From Cognatiyoonia sediminum (lineage in GTDB: Bacteria; Pseudomonadota; Alphaproteobacteria; Rhodobacterales; Rhodobacteraceae), in assembly GCF_900129845.1 (NCBI RefSeq), contig NZ_FQXB01000006.1:62001-126000 (forward strand): a stretch of 64,000 bases of DNA, given 5' to 3'. This document shows positions 35,565-42,770 of the stretch, piece after piece. The position numbers and the translations under genes were made by a program. A model generated the notes under the pieces. That model was not told where the DNA came from. It worked only from the letters and a program-made list of their open reading frames with translations, and ran no database searches. How positions within the stretch are numbered: position 1 is the first letter of the stretch; every line of letters begins with the position of its first letter.

Positions 35565-35645
35565 ATGCGATTTCTACCTCATGCCTTCTTATTTGTGGCT
35601 GGCGGGCTTTGCCTTGCCGCATTTCTGACATCTCAGGTGGTTTGA
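35565..35645 (+). CDS. 26-residue membrane peptide
   Basis: A short ORF starting MRFLPHAFLF and continuing with VAGGLCLAAFLTSQVV, a single hydrophobic helix. GGAGGACAAA directly precedes the ATG, an unusually strong Shine-Dalgarno for this area. No homolog is recalled. It could be a genuine small membrane protein, or a leader upstream of the three tandem small genes, though about 370 bp separate it from the first of these. Confidence 0.45.
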   Translation: MRFLPHAFLFVAGGLCLAAFLTSQVV

Positions 35646-36012
35646 CGCCTCAATCGGCGAAAATCCACCGCCACAATTGCCACAATTGGTGTCCGATTCT
35701 CTCAAATTGCCCCCGATTCGGCGGCGGAAAATCGCTCGGCAACCTGTCTAAATAGACATGTCCTTTCGAATAGGGCATTTTTTTGCAGGCTTTTTGACGC
35801 CTTATTTTACAACCTTTTGGTGAATGTGGCGAAAACACGGTTAACGAAACCCCTTAAAATTAAGACGCTGATAACCATTGTGGCGAAAATGTGTTCGATT
35901 GGTTCGAAATTGGCAATGGACTGTTCCCGTCTTCATGGCTTTGCGGCGGAGAAAAATGGGACAAACTGAGGTCAGAAAGTGGCGGGGGCCAAAGGGAAAC
36001 GGAAGAAAAGAC
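35646..36012. other. noncoding interval upstream of the three tandem small genes
   Basis: About 367 bp without a convincing gene. It is AT-rich with repeated GTGGCGAAAA segments (around 35827 and 35880) and a perfect palindrome TGTCTAAATAGACA at 35745-35758. A minus-strand reading of about 42 residues at 35650-35778 lacks a Shine-Dalgarno and is not called. The region probably holds the promoter of the small-gene array; the palindrome could be an operator. Confidence 0.4.
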
Positions 36013-36207
36013 ATGACAAAGGACTTCATCAAGACTGCCCAGACACGTCGCCTGGATGCCCTGGAAGAGATGGATCATCGCGAAGCAAACGGCCAAGATG
36101 TTCGTAAACTGCGCAGACTGCCACCTCTGACACAAAGCCACATCGATGCACTGTTCCAGACGTCAAAGCGCGCCTCGAACACAGCTACAGGCTTCTTGGC
36201 AGCCTAA
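36013..36207 (+). CDS. tandem small basic protein, copy 1
   Basis: A 64-residue polar protein beginning MTKDFI and sharing the pattern R-R-L-x-A-L-x-E, K/R-L/I, L-P-x-L-T, H-I/V-D-A-x-F-x-T with the next two genes. Predicted largely helical and basic, no signal or membrane segment. The leader GTGGCGGGGGCCAAAGGGAA then ACGGAAGAAAAGAC resembles the leaders of copies 2 and 3. This copy is the most divergent (QTRRLDALEEMDHRE). An upstream in-frame start at 35878 is not supported by the alignment. I do not recognise a family. Confidence 0.7.
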   Translation: MTKDFIKTAQTRRLDALEEMDHREANGQDVRKLRRLPPLTQSHIDALFQTSKRASNTATGFLAA

Positions 36208-36316
36208 ACCCAGCCAAGACTGAACCACGAAACTGAAACCAAACTGCTGTACCTGATTAAAGATTTGTTCGTTTCCGAAATACTGGTGGGGGCCATGTAG
36301 AACGGAGAACAAAGAC

Positions 36317-36514
36317 ATGACTAAAGACTTTATCGCAATCGCACGCAACCGCCGCCTGATCGCACTGAACGAGATCGAAAATCGCAAGCGTAACGGCGCA
36401 ACAATCGCGAAAATCCACACATTGCCAGATCTGACGACACGCCACGTTGATGCAACGTTCCGCACACGTCGCACAGTTAAGCCAGCAGCTGCTGCTGTCG
36501 CGCTAGTCGCCTAA
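36317..36514 (+). CDS. tandem small basic protein, copy 2
   Basis: A 65-residue paralog of copies 1 and 3: MTKDFIAIARNRRLIALNEI, then HTLPDLTTRHVDATFRTRR and an Ala/Val-rich tail. The leader reads TGGTGGGGGCCATGTAGAAC then GGAGAACAAAGAC just before the ATG, almost identical to that of copy 3. The conserved core spans nearly the whole protein and only the last 12 residues diverge. Nucleic-acid binding is suggested by the basic helices but not shown. Probably cotranscribed or separately expressed from similar leaders. Confidence 0.72.
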   Translation: MTKDFIAIARNRRLIALNEIENRKRNGATIAKIHTLPDLTTRHVDATFRTRRTVKPAAAAVALVA

Positions 36515-36614
36515 GACACGCAATAACCACTCAACACACAATCAAAGTACACGCGTAATTATTGGATCGTTATCCGTCCCTTGGTGGGGATCAAATAGAA
36601 CGGAGAACACCACA

Positions 36615-36812
36615 ATGACTAAAGACTTCATCGCAATCGCTCGCAACCGCCGCCTTGTCGCTCTGACCGAAATGAGAACACGTCAAGAAGACGGCGCATC
36701 GATCACTAAGATCCACACATTGCCAGATTTGACGCCGACGCATGTCGATGCTGTCTTTCGCACGAAACGCAAACCACAGCCAGTTTTTGAAGCAGCGCAG
36801 CTCGCCGCCTAG
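36615..36812 (+). CDS. tandem small basic protein, copy 3
   Basis: A 65-residue paralog closest to copy 2: MTKDFIAIARNRRLVALTEM, then IHTLPDLTPTHVDAVFRTKR and a divergent end. Leader TTGGTGGGGATCAAATAGAA then CGGAGAACACCACA precedes the ATG. A set of three hairpins follows the gene (36881-36979), one with a CCCTCCTC loop, so the last gene may be linked to an RNA element. No known domain is recognised. Confidence 0.72.
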   Translation: MTKDFIAIARNRRLVALTEMRTRQEDGASITKIHTLPDLTPTHVDAVFRTKRKPQPVFEAAQLAA

Positions 36813-36880
36813 TTCAGAGAAATCTCGCGTTGGTTTTCGGACCCTTCCGGTTCCGGCATTCCTGAAAAAACGCAAAGAGT

Positions 36881-36979
36881 TTAGGGCACCGATTTCACAC
36901 TCACGACCCTAACGCGGCTTCGGCCGCAGAGCAGGCCACCACTTAAGTTCCCTCCTCAGTGATTTTAGAGGTGGCCTGC
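36881..36979 (+). ncRNA. candidate structured RNA with three hairpins and an anti-SD-like loop
   Basis: Three stems follow one another: TTAGGG (36881-36886) with CCCTAA (36907-36912); GCGGC-TTCG-GCCGC (36914-36927), a C(UUCG)G tetraloop hairpin; and the perfect 10-bp pair GCAGGCCACC (36931-36940) with GGTGGCCTGC (36970-36979). The 29-nt loop of the last contains CCCTCCTC (36950-36957), complementary to Shine-Dalgarno sequences. There is no T-run on the plus strand. The arrangement recalls Rhodobacter CcsR-type sRNAs that follow small-protein genes. Strand is favoured by the UUCG loop; transcription is not shown. Confidence 0.45.
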
Positions 36980-37004
36980 CAAAAGATAATAAGACTGCAA
37001 GCCC

Positions 37005-37757
37005 CTAAGGGGTATTCATGGACAAGAATGCAGCTACCGCCGCCTCAAATTCACGAGGCTTCTCCGCATGAAGCCAGTGACCTGCTTGGGGAATCTTCGC
37101 GAATTTAGCGGCGGTAAAATTTTCCCGGATGAGGTCGCGGTATTCTGACCTGACATAATCGGAACTTGCGCCGGATAGGAAAAGGGTGGGGGCCCCGCAA
37201 GGCGCGACGTCATCCGGGAAACCTATAATTTTGTCCATCTCTGCTGCCAGAACATCCAGGTTGAAACGCCAAGATTTCGTTTCAAGATCAAAGCTTTGCA
37301 CCAGAAAATCTGGAACGCCTGGTTCGAGGCCTGTCAGCTGCGATTTCGCATCGCCTCTGGTGTTCACCTTCGACATATCAACGGCACGCATAGCCTCGAT
37401 CGGGCCCATTTGCGTGTGGGAATAGGCGACGGGCGCGATGTCCGCGACGATCAAGCTGACGAGCTTTTCGGGATACCGGCTTGCCATGACCATCGCGGCT
37501 TTCCCACCCATCGAATGACCGAGGAGGTGAAAAGGCGCGTCCATGACTTGCGCAAGATCTTCTGCCAAATCGTCGTAGCTATGGGTGTCGTACCACGGGC
37601 TGTGACCGTGGTTACGCATATCGACCGCGACGACCTGTCGATCTTTTGACAGCCGTTTTGCGATCACGCCCCAATTGCGCGCAGAGCCAAATAGCCCATG
37701 CGCAATCAAGAGCGGCGGCTTATTGGTCGGGTCCCCATGGACGATTTTATTGAGCAT
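37005..37757 (-). CDS. alpha/beta hydrolase (YbfF-like)
   Basis: A 250-residue serine hydrolase. The oxyanion region LIAHGLFGSARNWG lies at 17-30, the nucleophile elbow HLLGHSMGG at 77-85 (Ser82), and the catalytic His is in QAGHWLHAEKP near the end. It resembles YbfF/abhydrolase esterases that hydrolyse short acyl esters or acyl-CoA. The ATG at 37757 has GAGG upstream; a longer frame to 37847 overlaps the divergent gene. Physiological substrate unknown. Confidence 0.86.
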   Translation of the reverse strand: MLNKIVHGDPTNKPPLLIAHGLFGSARNWGVIAKRLSKDRQVVAVDMRNHGHSPWYDTHSYDDLAEDLAQVMDAPFHLLGHSMGGKAAMVMASRYPEKLVSLIVADIAPVAYSHTQMGPIEAMRAVDMSKVNTRGDAKSQLTGLEPGVPDFLVQSFDLETKSWRFNLDVLAAEMDKIIGFPDDVAPCGAPTLFLSGASSDYVRSEYRDLIRENFTAAKFAKIPQAGHWLHAEKPREFEAAVAAFLSMNTP

Positions 37758-37826
37758 CGCAGCCTCTTGGTCTTTTGCCCCTCTTACCTCTTGAGCCAAA
37801 AGGTTGCTAGCGTTAGGGGAGGGTTC

Positions 37827-38198
37827 ATGGCGGAACCTTCTATTCAAGACAAAGTGGCGTATATTAGCCTACTGATTGAAGAGCGACTGCGCTTCAAGGA
37901 TGGGACGTTAGATCGCCAGCTTTACAAAGCGGGCCCGAAGTTGCCGCGTCGGGTTCGGAAAGCCGGAAAGAAGGTCTTGGACGCGAGCAATTTGGTTGGG
38001 CATCCGAAACTGGCGCGCATGATTGATCAGCGCGAGTTCGACAAATCAGCCGCGATTGTAATCGAGCACCTTGAGAAGATTGATCCAAGGGATGAAGCCT
38101 TTGGTCGATTGTTGGTGTTTTTGGGCAAAGTGTCTTTTGTTTTGATAGCGACGTTCATTGCGGTGGTTTGGTATATGTGGGCGCAAGGGATGGTTTAG
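37827..38198 (+). CDS. hypothetical protein with C-terminal membrane anchor
   Basis: A 123-residue protein: a basic soluble part (GPKLPRRVRKAGKKVLDASN) followed by one C-terminal transmembrane helix (VLIATFIAVVWYMWAQ). GGGGAGGG precedes the ATG at 37827, a strong signal, so the longer reading from 37698 is not used. It is divergent from the hydrolase and its 3' end overlaps the DUF817 gene by 44 bp. No domain is recognised; it could be a tail-anchored regulator of a membrane process. Confidence 0.7.
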   Translation: MAEPSIQDKVAYISLLIEERLRFKDGTLDRQLYKAGPKLPRRVRKAGKKVLDASNLVGHPKLARMIDQREFDKSAAIVIEHLEKIDPRDEAFGRLLVFLGKVSFVLIATFIAVVWYMWAQGMV

Positions 38199-39021
38199 GG
38201 CCGCCCAACACATCGCGAAACACCAAGGTAACCGTTGCAAAGCTGACAAAGAGCAACAAATACCACGACCCCATTTTGGCAATGTTGACGGGTTCAAGAA
38301 CGGATTGTCCGGCGTAAAGCCACGTGCCGGTCCGGGTGCCGATGTTCTCAGCTAACCATAAGAAAATACTTGAGAAAAATGCAGCGACTGGCAGGGTCAT
38401 CCAATACCAATTTGTACCGATGCGAAACCAGATGCGGGTGCGGAGATAAAGAAATATTGTCAGAGCGAAGAGGACGTATCGCATGTCCGGTACGAAGTGG
38501 TGCGCGAAGAAATTGATGTAGATCACAGTGGCAAGTGCGAAATGAGCCCAAGCCGGCGGGAAGGGTGTGAAGCGCATATCAAAGAGACGGATCACGCGAG
38601 CCATGAAGCTTCCAACGGCGGCGTACATGAAGCCGGAAAACAAAGGGACGCCGTAGACTTTGAAGAACGCGGGTTCGGGGTAGGACCAAGATCCGGCTTG
38701 CACTTTGAACACCTCCATCGCGGTGCCGGTCAGATGGAACAGAAGGATGACGCGGGCCTCTTTCCAGGTCTCCAACTTGACGGTGAGCATGGCGACTTGC
38801 AGGCTGACCGCGATCACAAGCAGCGCATCATAGCGCGCGATGATCCAGTGGGGCTCCCAGATCATCTTGGTCCCGATGATCGCGGCCAGCAAGCAGATGC
38901 CAAACAGACAGGCCCAGCCCTGTTTGAGGATAAAGAGCGTAAGCTCAGCCACCGGGGCTGGCAGGACAGAGCGCGCTTTATCACCCAGGTGCTGCTCGAT
39001 TGTGCGGGTGTCTGCCGTCAT
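38155..39021 (-). CDS. DUF817-family membrane protein
   Basis: A 288-residue integral membrane protein with about eight helices. The conserved TGTAMEVFKVQAGSWSYPEP and MYAAVGSFMARVIRLFDMRF regions mark DUF817, a widespread family of unknown activity. Further His/Trp-rich parts (INFFAHHFVPDMRY, GTNWYWMTLPV) are conserved. It converges on the small anchored protein, overlapping by 44 bp. No function can be assigned from context. Confidence 0.85.
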   Translation of the reverse strand: MTADTRTIEQHLGDKARSVLPAPVAELTLFILKQGWACLFGICLLAAIIGTKMIWEPHWIIARYDALLVIAVSLQVAMLTVKLETWKEARVILLFHLTGTAMEVFKVQAGSWSYPEPAFFKVYGVPLFSGFMYAAVGSFMARVIRLFDMRFTPFPPAWAHFALATVIYINFFAHHFVPDMRYVLFALTIFLYLRTRIWFRIGTNWYWMTLPVAAFFSSIFLWLAENIGTRTGTWLYAGQSVLEPVNIAKMGSWYLLLFVSFATVTLVFRDVLGGPKPSLAPTYTKPPQ

Positions 39022-39088
39022 AAGACGACATTAAAAAACCCGCCGTGCAGAGCGCGCGGCGGGATTGTGCAGAATTTGGTGGTGAGGC

Positions 39089-40384
39089 TTAAAGATTTGG
39101 ATAGATTGGGAATTTATCGCAAAGCGCTTCTACTTCAGCGCGGACCTTTGCCTCGACCTCGGCGTTGCCGTCTTCGCCGTTGGCGGCGAGGCCGTCGACA
39201 ACTTCAACGATCCAGTCAGCCACTTGGCGGAATTCCACTTCCGTGAAGCCGCGAGTGGTGCCAGCCGGTGTGCCAAGGCGAACGCCGGAAGTGACCATCG
39301 GCTTTTCTGGGTCAAACGGGATGCCGTTTTTGTTGCAGGTGATGTGGGCGCGGCCCAGAGCAACCTCGGTCGCGTTGCCTTTTACGCCTTTCGGGCGCAG
39401 ATCGACGAGCATCAGGTGGCTGTCGGTGCCGCCGGAGACGATGTCGAGGCCGCCTTTCATCAGCTGATCCGCCAGCGCTTGCGCGTTCTTCACGACCTGC
39501 TCTTGATAGACTCTGAACTCGGGACGCAGGGCCTCGCCAAAGGCCACTGCTTTACCGGCGATGACGTGCATCAGAGGGCCACCTTGGATGCCGGGGAAGA
39601 TCGCAGAGTTGCACTTTTTTGCGATTGCTTCATCGTTGGTGACGATCATGCCGCCGCGTGGACCGCGCAATGTCTTATGCGTTGTGGTCGTTGCCACATG
39701 TGCATGCGGGAACGGGGAAGGGTAGAGGCCAGCAGCCACCAGACCGGCGAAATGTGCCATGTCTACAAGGAGATAAGCGCCGACGCTGTCAGCGATTTCA
39801 CGCATGCGGGCAAAGTCGATGATGCGCGGGATGGCAGAGCCGCCAGCGATGATCATCTTTGGTTGATGCTCAGTTGCCAGTTCTTGCACCTGCTCATAAT
39901 CCAACAAACTGTCTTGTTGACGCACACCGTACTGAACCGCCTTGAACCACTTGCCAGATTGGTTTGGTTTCGCGCCGTGTGTCAGGTGTCCGCCTGCGTC
40001 GAGGGACATGCCAAGGATCGTATCGCCGGGCTGAAGCAGAGCTTGAAACACGCCTTGGTTTGCTTGGGAGCCGGAGTTCGGCTGAACGTTGGCGTATTCG
40101 CAGCCGAAGAGCTGCTTGGCGCGGTCGATGGCGAGGTTTTCCGCGATGTCGACGTATTGGCATCCGCCATAGTAGCGACGGCCGGGGTAACCTTCGGCGT
40201 ATTTGTTCGTCATCACGCCGCCTTGGGCTTCCATAACAGCAGCGGAGACGATGTTCTCTGACGCGATCAACTCGATCTCTTTACGCTGGCGGCCGAGCTC
40301 GGACTGCATTGCAGCATGGATTTCTGGATCACGGGTGGCGAGGGCTTCGGTGAAAAAACCTGAATCTTTGACGGTGGCGTTCAT
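39089..40384 (-). CDS. glyA: serine hydroxymethyltransferase
   Basis: A 431-residue PLP enzyme interconverting serine and glycine with tetrahydrofolate as the one-carbon carrier. Key sites: [18 protein letters not shown] near the N-terminus, [10 protein letters not shown], and the PLP-lysine motif [16 protein letters not shown]. The C-terminal end closes with [18 protein letters not shown]. The ATG at 40384 (AAGGA upstream) begins [11 protein letters not shown]. The gene is divergent from nadK; the shared upstream region contains an inverted repeat GGACGTTT/AAACGTCC. Confidence 0.96.
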   Translation of the reverse strand: MNATVKDSGFFTEALATRDPEIHAAMQSELGRQRKEIELIASENIVSAAVMEAQGGVMTNKYAEGYPGRRYYGGCQYVDIAENLAIDRAKQLFGCEYANVQPNSGSQANQGVFQALLQPGDTILGMSLDAGGHLTHGAKPNQSGKWFKAVQYGVRQQDSLLDYEQVQELATEHQPKMIIAGGSAIPRIIDFARMREIADSVGAYLLVDMAHFAGLVAAGLYPSPFPHAHVATTTTHKTLRGPRGGMIVTNDEAIAKKCNSAIFPGIQGGPLMHVIAGKAVAFGEALRPEFRVYQEQVVKNAQALADQLMKGGLDIVSGGTDSHLMLVDLRPKGVKGNATEVALGRAHITCNKNGIPFDPEKPMVTSGVRLGTPAGTTRGFTEVEFRQVADWIVEVVDGLAANGEDGNAEVEAKVRAEVEALCDKFPIYPNL

Positions 40385-40424
40385 TGGGAATCCTTCCGGA
40401 GGCATGAATTTAGCGCCTCATACA

Positions 40425-40459
40425 GGACGTTTCCGATAGGAAAAAGTGACAAAACGTCC
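40425..40459. promoter_or_regulatory. inverted repeat between divergent glyA and nadK
   Basis: GGACGTTT (40425-40432) and AAACGTCC (40452-40459) form a perfect 8-bp inverted repeat around a 19-nt centre, which itself contains TTTCC and GGAAA arms. It lies 41 bp before the glyA ATG and about 100 bp before the nadK ATG. It could be an operator or a hairpin in a transcript; the binding factor is unknown. Confidence 0.4.
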
Positions 40460-40560
40460 ATGATGATCATGAGTCCGACATGAGATCGCTAACATTGGCG
40501 ACTTGTGTTTCCTTTTGGTTCATTGGACAACGAAATAGAACGGCGGAAGGGTTTTGGAAT

Positions 40561-41325
40561 ATGTCGGCGCCTAAAATTGCATTCGTGGCTAGCGAGGTGC
40601 CTATTGCGCAGAAGGCGCAGAAGGCGCTGGCGGGACGCTATGGGGATGTTGCGCCGCGTGATGCTGATGTGATCGTGGCCTTGGGCGGCGATGGTTTTAT
40701 GCTGCAAACCCTTCATGCGACGCAGGATAATCCGGCGGCGGTCTATGGGATGAACCGCGGAACGGTCGGGTTCTTGATGAACGAATATTCCGAAGATGAT
40801 CTGTTAGAACGTCTGGCGGAGGCAGAAGAAGAGATCATCAATCCACTCCGGATGACAGCACTGTGTGTCGACGGGTCCATGCACGAGGCCTTGGCGATCA
40901 ATGAGGTTAGCCTTTTGCGCGCCGGTCCGCAGGCTGCGAAGTTGCGGATCACGGTGGATGGCAAACTGCGGATGGATGAGCTTGTGTGCGATGGCGCTTT
41001 GGTGGCGACGCCTGCTGGATCGACGGCCTATAACTACTCTGCACACGGGCCAATTTTGCCGATTGGGTCGGATGTTTTGGCGCTAACCGCGATGTCGGCG
41101 TTCCGGCCGCGCCGGTGGCGGGGGGCGTTGCTGCCAAAACGGGCTGTTGTTCGATTTGATGTCAGAAACCCCGAAAAACGTCCTGTGATGGCCGACGCAG
41201 ATGGGAAATCTGTGAGAGACGTGGCGAGTGTTGAGATCCGCTCAGAGCCGGATGTGGCGCATAAGATCTTGTTTGACCCGGGGCATGGGTTGGAGGAGCG
41301 GCTTATTCGGGAGCAGTTTGTTTGA
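40561..41325 (+). CDS. nadK: NAD kinase
   Basis: A 254-residue enzyme making NADP from NAD and ATP. The hallmark [11 protein letters not shown] begins at residue 42, NEVSLLR follows, and the diagnostic [17 protein letters not shown] is in place, with [20 protein letters not shown] near the C-terminus. ATG 40561 with GGAAGG upstream gives [14 protein letters not shown]; an upstream frame from 40480 is discounted. Divergent from glyA. A nested hairpin repeat follows its stop. Confidence 0.94.
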   Translation: MSAPKIAFVASEVPIAQKAQKALAGRYGDVAPRDADVIVALGGDGFMLQTLHATQDNPAAVYGMNRGTVGFLMNEYSEDDLLERLAEAEEEIINPLRMTALCVDGSMHEALAINEVSLLRAGPQAAKLRITVDGKLRMDELVCDGALVATPAGSTAYNYSAHGPILPIGSDVLALTAMSAFRPRRWRGALLPKRAVVRFDVRNPEKRPVMADADGKSVRDVASVEIRSEPDVAHKILFDPGHGLEERLIREQFV

Positions 41326-41331
41326 CTGTTT

Positions 41332-41381
41332 TGCCCGGCTTTGCCGGGCAGCGCCCGGATCTCCCCCCGAGGGGAGGGCGC
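41332..41381. terminator. tandem GC hairpins between convergent nadK and CIA30 genes
   Basis: TGCCCGGC-TTT-GCCGGGCA (41332-41350) is followed by a nested hairpin GCGCCC..CTCCCC-CCGA-GGGGAG..GCGC (41351-41381). The pair lies between convergent genes and likely ends transcription from both sides. Sequences of this form recur between genes in roseobacters, so it may also be a repeat element. Confidence 0.55.
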
Positions 41382-41417
41382 TTCACGCCCACCCCTGAGG
41401 TCCGAATGCTACACTTG

Positions 41418-41963
41418 TTAGGAAGATGGACTAATCACTTCAACCCGCTTCACGTCCAATTCCGCCGTGTAATCCGCGCCATAGGCGACGATGCCGAGGC
41501 TGACGATTTGGGATGGGTCGAAGGTGGCGGGGAGGCCGCCTTGAGGTTTGAAGTCGGACCAGTTGAGGGAAACTGTCTCCCACTCCGGTGCGGCTTCAAA
41601 ACTTGTGGCGTAATATTGCCATGGCCTGCGGGAATTGGCGGGGCGGAGGTGGACGTAGTAGCGTTCGCCATTGCCGCGTGCGGTTAGGGACAGGCCGGAG
41701 GATGTGTCCGGCAGCGGTACAGTTAACTGCCGTCTGATTTGGATAAAACCGCCGTTATTGGCGGTGCTGACCTCGCCCGCCAAACGGGCAAAGGTTGTGT
41801 CACCCTCTTGCATGAACGCCGCACCACCGTCGGAGACGCCGCCCATCACACGGTCGCTGACATAAGACCAACCTGCCGCGTCACCGTCGGTAAAATCCTC
41901 TAATATCATAGAGTTCGCCCATGTTGCGCTGGCGCTGAGCCAGAGTGCTGCTATCCATCTCAT
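41418..41963 (-). CDS. CIA30-family protein
   Basis: A 181-residue protein with a short signal-like N-terminus (MRWIAALWLSASATWA). The CIA30 beta-sandwich (galactose-binding-like) has ILEDFTDGDAAGWSYVSDRV and MGGVSDGGAAF near the N-terminus and RGNGERYYVHLRPANSRRPW and WETVSLNWSDF further on. In eukaryotes CIA30 assists complex I assembly; the role of exported bacterial homologs is not known. It is followed closely by the dioxygenase-like gene. Confidence 0.85.
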   Translation of the reverse strand: MRWIAALWLSASATWANSMILEDFTDGDAAGWSYVSDRVMGGVSDGGAAFMQEGDTTFARLAGEVSTANNGGFIQIRRQLTVPLPDTSSGLSLTARGNGERYYVHLRPANSRRPWQYYATSFEAAPEWETVSLNWSDFKPQGGLPATFDPSQIVSLGIVAYGADYTAELDVKRVEVISPSS

Positions 41964-41988
41964 ACCCGAGAGGTAGCGCGAGCGCGTG

Positions 41989-42768
41989 TTACGACAAGCG
42001 GCCGTAGAAGGTCATGCGGGCGCTTTCAGACAGCTCGATCCCCGGTTCGGAGTTGTAAGCGAGCACGGCGAGCATCCGCGTGCGATCGCTTTCATTGGGC
42101 GAGACGCGATGGATGGAGTTGCGCCCACGAAACAAGACGAGATCGCCTGCGTTCATGGAGAGGACGTCGGGCGTCGTTCGGCCGTCGAGCAGGGCGGTAA
42201 CGCCCTCGTAGTTCATCTCTCCCGCATCTGCGTCGCGCAGGTTTTTGATGTATTCGAACGCGCTTCCTGCGTCGGGTTTCTGGATCAGCAGGGTGATCGC
42301 GAAAGAGGAATTGTCGAAATGCCAGCCCAGCTCTTGCCCCCGTTTGGCGTAGTGGATGTTGATGGAGGAGAGCGTGTCGGCGTACGGATGCAGCTCCGGC
42401 TGACCGACGGTGCCTTTGATGAAACTGCGAAAATCGGCATCGTCATAAAGCGCACGCAGGGGGCTGTCTGTCGCGATGATGTCATCGCAGATGCAGCCCT
42501 TGGAGGAGACGACCTGCCGATTGGCGGCATGACTGTCCGGAAAGTCTGGATTGTGCGGAGTGAGGTAGATCGAGTGGTTTTGGGCGCAGAAATAGGCCTT
42601 GTCCTGACCCGCTTCGGCCTCTGCCTGCATGGCGATCAAGGCCTCCGTTCGGATCAGATTGGGGAGAACGAGGACGCCCTCGCGATCCAACTGCTCGGCG
42701 CAAGTGGCGATAAAGCTCTGATCGGTGAGCGGGTGGGCCTTCAGATTGACAATATCGCTCAGCTGCAT
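41989..42768 (-). CDS. Fe(II)/2-oxoglutarate dioxygenase, BesD/HalD-like
   Basis: A 259-residue double-stranded beta-helix oxygenase similar to the BesD/HalD group of amino-acid halogenases. The iron motif reads GWHFDNSSF with H150-x-D152, and the second His is H220 (NSIHRVSPNE) with R229/R231 downstream for 2-oxoglutarate. Halogenases replace that Asp with Gly or Ala to make room for chloride, so this enzyme is predicted to hydroxylate rather than halogenate. It overlaps nothing but lies 3 bp from the prpE stop, so it is probably cotranscribed. Confidence 0.72.
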   Translation of the reverse strand: MQLSDIVNLKAHPLTDQSFIATCAEQLDREGVLVLPNLIRTEALIAMQAEAEAGQDKAYFCAQNHSIYLTPHNPDFPDSHAANRQVVSSKGCICDDIIATDSPLRALYDDADFRSFIKGTVGQPELHPYADTLSSINIHYAKRGQELGWHFDNSSFAITLLIQKPDAGSAFEYIKNLRDADAGEMNYEGVTALLDGRTTPDVLSMNAGDLVLFRGRNSIHRVSPNESDRTRMLAVLAYNSEPGIELSESARMTFYGRLS

Positions 42769-42770
42769 TG

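Noticed and set aside
35650-35838. Minus-strand ORF of 62 codons upstream of the small-gene array
   Set aside because: No Shine-Dalgarno, and sequence mostly mirrors AT/GC repeats.
35878-36207. Longer 109-residue version of small basic protein copy 1
   Set aside because: Alignment with copies 2 and 3 and the ribosome site place the start at 36013; the extra N-terminus is leader sequence.
39224-40261. 345-codon ORF antisense to glyA
   Set aside because: Shadow of the strongly conserved glyA gene.
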